A DNA stretch of 64,000 bases from NCBI GenBank assembly GCA_902196205.1, contig CABIKM010000001.1, positions 96,246 to 160,245 on the forward strand. The letters are read 5' to 3'. The notes below the pieces were generated by a model. The model was not told the DNA's origin, ran no database searches, and saw nothing but the letters and a program-made list of their open reading frames with translations. This DNA comes from Candidatus Methylomirabilis lanthanidiphila (GTDB taxonomy: Bacteria; Methylomirabilota; Methylomirabilia; Methylomirabilales; Methylomirabilaceae). Position 1 is the stretch's first letter. Each line of letters begins with the position of its first letter. The position numbers and the translations under genes were made by a program. This document shows, one piece after another, positions 1-7,049 of this stretch.

Positions 1-765
1 GTCCCGCCCATCGACTACCAGCGTAAGGCCGTGGAGGCTCTGGTAGCGGCGGATCGGGCGATTGAGCGGACGGGTCAGCTCATCGCGGCCAAGCGGACGC
101 TCAAGAAGGGCCTCGCACAGCAACTGCTCACCGGCCAGCGACGACTGCCGGGGTTCTCGAAGGCGTGGAGCACGAGATCGCTAAAAAACCTTGTGACATT
201 ACTCTTCAGCGGAGTCGACAAGAAGAGCCACGTGGGAGAGACACCTGTCCGCCTATGTAACTATACCGATGTCTACTACAACGACCGCATCAGCAATGAC
301 ATGGAGTTCATGCGGGCCACGGCCAACGATGCGGAGATTGAGAGATACTCATTAAGACGCTGGGACGTGATCATCACGAAGGATTCTGAGACGCCAAATG
401 ACATCGCCAAGCCTGCCGTGGTGATGCAAGACATGCCCGGCGTCGTGTGTGGCTATCACCTGGCCATTCTTCGCCCGAAGAAGGTGGACGGCCCATTCCT
501 GGCCCAACTCCTCCGTCTGCCGCGCACCCGTTACGAGTTCTGCCGCGTCGCTAATGGCGTGACTCGCTTCGGGCTCGGACAGACCGCCTTACGTGGCCTC
601 GATCTGACGATTCCCGAGCGTGATGAGCAGGAGCGAATCGCCGCCGTGCTGGGTGCGACTGACCGGGAGATTGGCCTCCTTGAGAAAAAGCTCGCGGCAC
701 TGCGTGAACTGAAAAGGGGCCTGATGCAGAAACTGCTGACCGGCCAAGTCCGGGCGAATGCGTAG
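1..765 (+). CDS. hsdS: Type I restriction-modification specificity subunit HsdS, 5'-truncated by window edge
   Basis: The reading frame is open from base 1, so this is the C-terminal part of the DNA-recognition subunit that directs HsdM and HsdR to a bipartite target. It begins at the end of one target-recognition domain, shows a first helical conserved region (A-D-R-A-I then L-K-K-G-L-A-Q-Q-L-L-T-G), a full second recognition domain of about 130 residues, and a second conserved helix with the same ending (G-L-M-Q-K-L-L-T-G). The motif I-P-E-R-D-E-Q-E-R-I-A-A-V-L is typical of the domain boundary. hsdM is presumably upstream, outside the window. Seven bases separate the stop from the next gene, so the operon continues through DUF4917 to hsdR. 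The methylation target cannot be read from the sequence. Confidence 0.9.
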   Translation, partial: VPPIDYQRKAVEALVAADRAIERTGQLIAAKRTLKKGLAQQLLTGQRRLPGFSKAWSTRSLKNLVTLLFSGVDKKSHVGETPVRLCNYTDVYYNDRISNDMEFMRATANDAEIERYSLRRWDVIITKDSETPNDIAKPAVVMQDMPGVVCGYHLAILRPKKVDGPFLAQLLRLPRTRYEFCRVANGVTRFGLGQTALRGLDLTIPERDEQERIAAVLGATDREIGLLEKKLAALRELKRGLMQKLLTGQVRANA

Positions 766-772
766 GTGAGTC

Positions 773-1801
773 ATGGCTAAATTACTGACCTTCGCTCAGG
801 CTCTGAAGCAGTCCGAAGGCGGAAAGCGGCACGCGCTGCTGGGCAACGGATTCAGCCGAGCGTACCGCAATGACCTGTTCGCCTATGATGCCCTGTTCGC
901 CCAGGCGAAAGACAAGCTCTCGGCCAGCGCGAAGAGAGCATTCGAGGCTCTGAAGACGACCGACTTCGAAGCGGTGATGCGGGCGCTGAAGCAGACGGTC
1001 GACCTTGTTCAGGCCTACGCTCCGAAGAGCCAGAAGTTGGCGAGGAAGCTGGCGGCCGATGCCGAGACGCTGCGCGAGGTGTTGGCCCAGGCGATTGCCA
1101 GCAGCCACCCGGACCGGCCGAACGACATCCGTGACACCGAGTTCGCGGCCTGTCGCGCGTTCCTGTCCCACTTCGACAACATCTATACGCTCAACTACGA
1201 CCTGCTGCTGTACTGGGCGCTGATGCACGACGATGGTGACAACCGCACCATCAACTGCAACGACGGTTTCCACCAGCCCGAGGACAGGCTCGCGGAGTAC
1301 GTCGTGTGGGAGGTTGGCGACGTTGGGTCTCAGAATGTGTTCTATCTGCACGGGGCGCTCCACGTGTTCGACGCCGGTGCCGAGGTGCAGAAGTACACCT
1401 GGTGCAACACGGGCATCGCACTGGTGGATCAGATTCGCGAGGCGCTCGCGGAGAACCGATACCCGATCTATGTCGCTGAAGGCAACTCGGAATCGAAGAT
1501 GCGGCGAATTCAGCACAGCGCCTTTCTCAGTCGGGCGTTTCGTAGCTTCTCCAGTATCGGCGGATCATTATTCATCTTCGGGCATTCACTGGCCAGCAAC
1601 GATGAACATGCGTTGCGCTTGATCGAGCGCGGAACGACCAAGTCAGTCTACGTGAGCATCTACGGTGGTCCTAAGAGTGTGGACAATCGGCGGGTCATCG
1701 ATCGGGCCGAGCGGTTTCTGGACGGCCGAGAGAAGTCGCGGCGGCGCAACAAGCTGGATGTGAAGTTCTTCGACGCCGCCAGCGCGCAGGTGTGGGGGTA
1801 G
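773..1801 (+). CDS. DUF4917 / SIR2-like protein embedded in the type I R-M operon
   Basis: A 342-residue soluble protein placed between hsdS and hsdR with gaps of only a few bases, so it is almost certainly co-transcribed. It resembles DUF4917 proteins. Visible motifs are G-N-G-F-S-R-A-Y at residues 24-31, L-N-Y-D-L-L-L-Y at 140-147, H-G-A-L-H-V-F at 193-199 and I-F-G-H-S-L-A-S-N-D-E-H at about 268-279. This order (glycine-rich NAD-type loop, NYD, HG, late GHS) is what SIR2-like NAD-binding folds show, so NAD binding or hydrolysis is my inference and is not established for this family. In this context an accessory defence or abortive-infection role is plausible. Start ATG follows GGTGAG. No membrane segment is seen. 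Confidence 0.75.
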   Translation: MAKLLTFAQALKQSEGGKRHALLGNGFSRAYRNDLFAYDALFAQAKDKLSASAKRAFEALKTTDFEAVMRALKQTVDLVQAYAPKSQKLARKLAADAETLREVLAQAIASSHPDRPNDIRDTEFAACRAFLSHFDNIYTLNYDLLLYWALMHDDGDNRTINCNDGFHQPEDRLAEYVVWEVGDVGSQNVFYLHGALHVFDAGAEVQKYTWCNTGIALVDQIREALAENRYPIYVAEGNSESKMRRIQHSAFLSRAFRSFSSIGGSLFIFGHSLASNDEHALRLIERGTTKSVYVSIYGGPKSVDNRRVIDRAERFLDGREKSRRRNKLDVKFFDAASAQVWG

Positions 1802-1804
1802 AGC

Positions 1805-4800
1805 ATGGATACCCCCTCCTTCCAGGAAGACCTCATCTCCCAGCTTCCCGCCCTGGAGCTGCTGCAAAAGCTTGGGTACGACTACCTCACATCAGACCAG
1901 ACGGTCTCTGCCCGGGGCGGACGTCTGGCGAACGTCGTACTCGATCAGGTGCTGGCCGAGCAGCTTCGCAGGCAGAACATCATCCGCTTCAAGGGTCGCG
2001 AGTACCCCTTCAGCGAAGGCAACATCCTCGCGGCCGTGCAGGCCCTGAAGGATGTCGTGGACGACGGTCTGCTGCTGACCAACGAGAAGGTCTACGATCT
2101 GTTGTGCCTCGGAAAGAGCTTGCAGCAGTCCATCGAAGGAGACAGCAAGAGCTTCCAGCTCGACTACATCGATTGGGTGCACCCGGAGAACAACGTCTAC
2201 CACGTCACCGAGGAGTTCGTCGTCGAGCGTAGCGGTGGCCAGGAGACGCGGCGCCCTGACATCGTCCTCTTCGTGAACGGCATTCCTCTCGTCGTGATCG
2301 AGTGCAAACGGCCAGACCTGAAAGACCCCATCGGCCAGGCCATTAGCCAGCACGTTCGCAACCAGCAGCGGGACCAGATCCCGCGCCTTTTCTTCTACGC
2401 CCAGCTTCTGCTCGCCGTCTCGAAAAACGAGGCGAAGTACGCCACCGTGGGGACGCCGGCCAAGTTCTGGTCCGGTTGGAAGGAGGACCTGAGCGAGGAG
2501 GCTGAGGCCGATCTGGCGGAGAAGGTGAGCGTTCCCCTCACAGAAAGCCAGGTCGAGAGGATCTTCGCATCCCGGGAATCCTGGGTGCGGGAGCGTGCTG
2601 CCGCCTATGGAAGCCTGGAGCGGCAGGTGACCGCCCAGGACCGCACGCTCTATGCCCTCTGCCGCAGGGAGCGGCTCCTCACGCTGGTCTTCCGCTTCGT
2701 GCTCTTCGACGCGGGCGAGAAGAAGGTGGCCCGGTATCAGCAGTACTTCTGCGTCAATAAGATTCTCGATCGGGTGCGCCGAACCCAACGCAATGGTACG
2801 CGCAAGGGCGGCGTGGTCTGGCACACGCAGGGCAGCGGTAAGAGTCTGACCATGGTCATGCTTGCCGAGTCGCTGGCCCTGGATCGTGCGATCGACGACT
2901 ACAAGATCATCCTCGTGACTGATCGGGTCGATCTGGACGATCAGATCTACAAGACCTTCCACCACTGCGGCACCCAGCCCGTGCAGGCCAAGACCGGGAA
3001 GCACCTCGCGGAGCTGCTCCGGGACAACAAGGCGCGCATCATCACCACGGTGATCGACAAGTTCGAGCTGGCGCTGGGCAAGGCGGGGGTGCGCGATGAG
3101 AACCCGGACATCTTCGTCCTGGTGGATGAGAGTCACCGGGGCCAGTACGGCGAGCTTCACGCCAAGATGAAGAAGGCGCTCCCGAATGCCTGCTTCATCG
3201 GCTTCACTGGCACGCCTGTGACGAAGAAGGACAAGAACACGATCGAGCGCTTCGGCGGTCTGATCGACACCTACACGATCGAGCAGGCCGTGGAGGACAA
3301 GGCCGTGGTGCCGCTTCTCTACGAGGGGCGCCACGTCGACCAGAAGGTCGATTCCGAAGCGGTGGACTCCTGGTTCGAACGAATCACCGCATCGCTCTCC
3401 GCTGAGCAGAAGCGCGACCTGAAGAAGAAGTTCTCTTCGAGTGACCAGCTCAACAAGGCCGAGCAGAAGGTCATGCGGATCGCCTGGGATGTGAGCGAGC
3501 ACTTCCGGGACAACTGGCAGGGGACGCCTTACAAGGCGCAGCTCGTGGCCCAGGACAAGGCGACGGCCCTTCTCTACAAGAAGTTCCTCGACGAGTTCGA
3601 CATGGTGACCAGCGAGGTACTGATCTCCGGGCCCGATGATCGCGAGGGCGAGGAGGACGTCCACGAGGAGTCGAAGGGCGAGGTGAAGGCCTTCTGGAAG
3701 GCAATGATGGCCAAGTATGGCGGCGAGAAGGAGTACAACCGTCAGGTCATCAGCGCCTTCAAGCATGCGGACGCGCCCGAGATCATCATCGTGGTGGACA
3801 AGCTGCTGACCGGCTTCGACGCTCCACGGAACACCGTGCTCTACCTCACTCGCCGCCTGAAGGGCCACGCCCTGCTGCAGGCGATCGCGCGTGTGAACCG
3901 ACTCTTCGACGGCAAGGACTTCGGCTATATCATTGACTACCGCGGCGTCCTTCAGAACCTCGACGAGGCCTTCGACCTCTATGGTCAGCTCGCCGAGTTT
4001 GACCGCGAGGGTCTCGATGACCTCGCCCAGGCGCTGACAGACGTAAGTGCCGAGGTGCTGAAGCTCCCGCAGCGGTATTCAGATCTCTGGGATCTGTTCA
4101 AGACTGTTCGAAACAGGCGGGATGAGGAAGAGTACGAGCAGCTTCTTGCGGATGAGGAACTACGCGACCTGTTCTACGATCGCTTGAGCGCATTCTCGAG
4201 AACGCTGGCCGTGGCGCTGTCGAGCGTGAGCTTCCTGGACGAGACGCCCGAAGAGAAGGTGGCGAAGTACAAGGGCGACCTGCAGTTCTTCATGCAGCTA
4301 CGCGTTTCGGTGAGGCGGCGGTATGCGGAGGTCGTCGACTTCAAGGAGTACGAACCTCGCATCCAGAAGCTGATCGACCAGCATGTGGGGACTGGTCAGG
4401 TCGAACAGGTGACCGACCTTGTAAACATCTTCGATGCCGATGCCTTCGCGAAGGAGGTGGACAAGCTGGAGAGCGCGGCATCAAAGGCGGACACGATCGC
4501 CTACCGGACCAAGCGCACCATCAATGATCACATGCAGGAAGATCCAGCGTTTTATCGGAGGTTCTCCGAGTTGTTGGAGGGCGCCATCCGAGCGTTTCGC
4601 GAGCAGCGGCTCTCCGATGCCGAGTATCTCCGGAAGGTCTCAGAGATCGCGAATCGAGTGCGGAACCGGACCGGGGACGATGTCCCGCCCGCGTTGGCTC
4701 AGCGAGGCGCGGCCAAGGCGTTCTTCGGTGTACTGCAGGAGGTGCTCGCGCAGGGCGGTGGCGAAGAGAGCGACACGCGAGATATCAGCACCACGGCGAG

Positions 4801-4999
4801 TCTCGCGATCGACGACATCGTGCATAAGCACCGCATCGTCAACTGGACGCGAAACGCGGACGTCCAGAACCGCATGAAGGGCGCCATCGAGGACTACCTA
4901 TTCGAGATCCAGGAGCAGCACGGTCTTGCGCTGACCTTTGAAGAGATCGACCGTGTGCTCGAAACGGTGATCGACATTGCCAGAGTTCGTTATGCCTGA
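1805..4999 (+). CDS. hsdR: Type I restriction endonuclease subunit R (ATP-dependent translocase/nuclease)
   Basis: A 1064-residue HsdR, full length for the family. The N-terminal PD-(D/E)XK nuclease is visible as D152 and E166-C-K168 within a hydrophobic strand. The SF2 motor follows: Walker A Q-G-S-G-K-S at about 342-347, D-E-S-H at 441-444, G-F-T-G-T-P at 466-471, the late helicase motif L-L-T-G-F-D-A-P and the arginine-finger region Q-A-I-A-R-V-N-R. The remaining C-terminal part (about 350 residues) is helical and should dock on HsdM/HsdS. It cleaves unmodified DNA after ATP-driven translocation. Start ATG lies three bases after the DUF4917 stop; the stop overlaps the next gene's ATG by 8 bp. 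All core motifs are intact, so the nuclease looks functional. Confidence 0.95.
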   Translation: MDTPSFQEDLISQLPALELLQKLGYDYLTSDQTVSARGGRLANVVLDQVLAEQLRRQNIIRFKGREYPFSEGNILAAVQALKDVVDDGLLLTNEKVYDLLCLGKSLQQSIEGDSKSFQLDYIDWVHPENNVYHVTEEFVVERSGGQETRRPDIVLFVNGIPLVVIECKRPDLKDPIGQAISQHVRNQQRDQIPRLFFYAQLLLAVSKNEAKYATVGTPAKFWSGWKEDLSEEAEADLAEKVSVPLTESQVERIFASRESWVRERAAAYGSLERQVTAQDRTLYALCRRERLLTLVFRFVLFDAGEKKVARYQQYFCVNKILDRVRRTQRNGTRKGGVVWHTQGSGKSLTMVMLAESLALDRAIDDYKIILVTDRVDLDDQIYKTFHHCGTQPVQAKTGKHLAELLRDNKARIITTVIDKFELALGKAGVRDENPDIFVLVDESHRGQYGELHAKMKKALPNACFIGFTGTPVTKKDKNTIERFGGLIDTYTIEQAVEDKAVVPLLYEGRHVDQKVDSEAVDSWFERITASLSAEQKRDLKKKFSSSDQLNKAEQKVMRIAWDVSEHFRDNWQGTPYKAQLVAQDKATALLYKKFLDEFDMVTSEVLISGPDDREGEEDVHEESKGEVKAFWKAMMAKYGGEKEYNRQVISAFKHADAPEIIIVVDKLLTGFDAPRNTVLYLTRRLKGHALLQAIARVNRLFDGKDFGYIIDYRGVLQNLDEAFDLYGQLAEFDREGLDDLAQALTDVSAEVLKLPQRYSDLWDLFKTVRNRRDEEEYEQLLADEELRDLFYDRLSAFSRTLAVALSSVSFLDETPEEKVAKYKGDLQFFMQLRVSVRRRYAEVVDFKEYEPRIQKLIDQHVGTGQVEQVTDLVNIFDADAFAKEVDKLESAASKADTIAYRTKRTINDHMQEDPAFYRRFSELLEGAIRAFREQRLSDAEYLRKVSEIANRVRNRTGDDVPPALAQRGAAKAFFGVLQEVLAQGGGEESDTRDISTTASLAIDDIVHKHRIVNWTRNADVQNRMKGAIEDYLFEIQEQHGLALTFEEIDRVLETVIDIARVRYA

Positions 5000-5717
5000 G
5001 ACTGCGAGACAGACAGTCGTCGTCGAGTATGGCAGCCATCGGATTTCTGTCCTGTTGAGATTCGAGGAGCGCAAGCGACTGTCGATCTCGGTACACCCCG
5101 ACGGGTCGGTGACAGCTCTGGCGCCTGCTGACCGCCCGCCATCAGAGGTGCTGTCGCACCTGAAGCGAAGGCGGTCGTGGATCGCGAAGCAGCGTCGTCA
5201 CTATGAGGTATATCAGCCGCTTCCGGAGGAGAAGCGGTTCATCTCGGGGGAGACGCACCTGTACTTGGGGCGGCACTACCGGCTGAGAGTGCGGTGTTCG
5301 CCCCATGCCGATGTGAGACTTATCGGCCGCTATTTGAATGTGTCTGTCCTGACGCCGGACAAGCCTGCCAACGTTCGTGCGGCACTCGACGGCTGGTACC
5401 GGACACGTGCCGAGCCGATCTACCGTGATCGGATGGAACGCTGCCTGGAGGAGGCGCCGAGCCTGCGACGACTCAATCCAGCGCTGAGGATAAGAGCGAT
5501 GAAGCGGCGCTGGGGAAGCTGCTCGAGGGCAGGCACCATCACTCTCAGCACCGAAGCGATCAAGACGCCCTTGCACTGCATCGAGTACGTCATCATGCAT
5601 GAACTCTGCCACCTGCGCATCCACGACCACGGTCCTGCGTTCTTTCGGCTACTCAGTCACGTTATGCCGGACTGGGAAAGGAGAAAGGCACGTCTCGACG
5701 CAGTGGTGTTGCGGTAA
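4992..5717 (+). CDS. YgjP/SprT-like (DUF45, M48-type) zinc metallopeptidase
   Basis: About 241 residues from the ATG at 4992, which overlaps the hsdR stop (ATGCCTGA), implying translational coupling; an alternative TTG start lies 15 bases upstream. The C-terminal zinc site is clear: H-E-L-C-H followed by H-x-x-x-F about ten residues later, and the family signature K-R-R-W-G-S-C before it. YgjP/DUF45 proteins frequently travel with type I R-M operons, in agreement with this position, but their substrate is not known to me. Cytosolic, with no signal peptide. Its gene ends the R-M transcription unit; the following 200 bp hold only an HsdR remnant. Confidence 0.88.
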   Translation: MPETARQTVVVEYGSHRISVLLRFEERKRLSISVHPDGSVTALAPADRPPSEVLSHLKRRRSWIAKQRRHYEVYQPLPEEKRFISGETHLYLGRHYRLRVRCSPHADVRLIGRYLNVSVLTPDKPANVRAALDGWYRTRAEPIYRDRMERCLEEAPSLRRLNPALRIRAMKRRWGSCSRAGTITLSTEAIKTPLHCIEYVIMHELCHLRIHDHGPAFFRLLSHVMPDWERRKARLDAVVLR

Positions 5718-5733
5718 CCGCCGATCTACTCAG

Positions 5734-5850
5734 ATGTGGGTTATGCGTATCTTCCGCATGCACGGCCAGCCGCCAGACAAGCAGGTGAAAGCGATGCAGA
5801 CTGTATTGGAACAGGCTGCATTCTTGTCCGCGGAATGGGCGTTGGCATGA
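5734..5850 (+). pseudogene. Remnant of a second HsdR (C-terminal DUF3387-like tail)
   Basis: A 38-codon open stretch ending in a stop, with the pattern M-R-I-F-R-M-H-G-Q-P-P-D-K-Q, then T-V-L-E-Q-A and A-E-W. This resembles the extreme C-terminus of the other large HsdR class (R-R-I-L-R-x-x-x-Y-P-P-D-K-Q...VLEQAE...W). The complete hsdR upstream ends differently, so this is not its own tail; it looks like the leftover 3' end of another type I system replaced or deleted at this spot. Identification is from memory of the family and could be chance. Confidence 0.5.
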
Positions 5851-5918
5851 GAGGGACATTTAACTAGTGGTCTGAAACTAGTCATAAAAGCGATAAAGAA
5901 TCGAAGAGGGTACACTTG

Positions 5919-7049
5919 ATGATCCGCTTCCTCCATACAAGCGACTGGCAGTTGGGGATGACCCGCCATTTCCTTTCGGAGGGCGCGCAGGAAAGGTATA
6001 GCCAGGCGCGCTTTGACGCCATTCGTACCATGGGTCGCATCGCCAAGGAGGAGCAATGCCGGTTCGTGCTGGTCTGCGGCGACGCGTTCGAATCGAACCA
6101 GGTGGATCGGAAGACGGTTGCGCGTGCTATGGAGGCGCTCAAAGAAGTTTCGGTTCCGGTATTCATCCTGCCGGGAAACCATGATCCGCTGAACGCGGCC
6201 TCCGTATATCGGTCGAGCACCTTTATTGAACGGAAGCCCGCGCACGTGCAGGTCGTTGAGAACGCCGCCCCCATCAGGGTCGCTGCGGAAGTAGAACTGG
6301 TGGGGGCGCCGTGGCTGTCCAAACGACCGGCCACCAATCCTCTTGAGGATGCGATCAGCGCCCTCGGACCCGCCGACGGGGTGAGTCGTATCTGCCTGGC
6401 TCACGGAGCCGTCGATACGCTTACGCCTGACCGTGAATCCGCCGGCATCATTTCAGTCGCCATGCTTGAACAGGCCATTATCGAAGGCAAGATTCACTTC
6501 GCGGCGCTTGGGGATCGGCATTCCCTGACCAAGGTTGGTGACAGCGGCCGTATCTGGTATTCCGGAACACCTGAGTCCACGGATTTTCGGGAGACGCAAT
6601 CGGGGTATATCCACATCGTGGAAATCGGAGATGGCACTGTGGCGAGCAAGGGCATCCAGATCGGCCAGTGGCGTTTTATAGAGCGGGAGCGCGTCGACCT
6701 CAACACGGCCGATGATGTGGAAGCTTTGCGGAAGTCCCTGGAGGAGATTGAGAACAAGGATCGCACGGTTGTCCGGCTGAGCCTTGTCGGCTCGCTTACC
6801 CTGACATTGAGCGGCGCTCTCCAGAATCACATCCTTGCCGCAAACGATGTCTTTGGTGCATTCGATGTGCGGGCTGACGATCTTCTCGTGCTACCGGACC
6901 ATACGGATTTTGCCAATCTTGGATTCTCGGGTTTTGCGGACGGAACCGTGCAACGGCTCCGAAGCAAAATCTCGGAAGGTAGAGATGAAGGTACGGTGGC
7001 CCGCGAAGCCCTGATTCTCATGCTGAGGTTGGCAAGGGAAACCGTATGA
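5919..7049 (+). CDS. Mre11/SbcD-like DNA exonuclease (calcineurin-fold metallophosphoesterase)
   Basis: A 376-residue protein with the Mre11/SbcD metallophosphoesterase order of metal motifs: H-T-S-D-W-Q-L-G near the N-terminus (D-x-H variant with W at the histidine position), V-C-G-D-A-F-E, P-G-N-H-D-P, and later H-G and L-G-D-R-H. A C-terminal capping/adaptor part of about 150 residues follows. It should form a nuclease complex with the SMC-like partner encoded next (ATGA overlap at 7046-7049), acting on DNA ends. The ATG at 5919 is preferred over TTG at 5916. The first motif reads D-W-Q rather than the usual D-x-H; D-W is seen in several SbcD-like proteins, so activity is not excluded. Lies in the accessory island, not with housekeeping recombination genes. 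Confidence 0.85.
   Translation: MIRFLHTSDWQLGMTRHFLSEGAQERYSQARFDAIRTMGRIAKEEQCRFVLVCGDAFESNQVDRKTVARAMEALKEVSVPVFILPGNHDPLNAASVYRSSTFIERKPAHVQVVENAAPIRVAAEVELVGAPWLSKRPATNPLEDAISALGPADGVSRICLAHGAVDTLTPDRESAGIISVAMLEQAIIEGKIHFAALGDRHSLTKVGDSGRIWYSGTPESTDFRETQSGYIHIVEIGDGTVASKGIQIGQWRFIERERVDLNTADDVEALRKSLEEIENKDRTVVRLSLVGSLTLTLSGALQNHILAANDVFGAFDVRADDLLVLPDHTDFANLGFSGFADGTVQRLRSKISEGRDEGTVAREALILMLRLARETV

Noticed and set aside
1892..3868. 658-codon open frame antisense to hsdR
   Set aside because: It mirrors the codon bias of the real gene and has no domain motifs; hsdR on the plus strand is complete.
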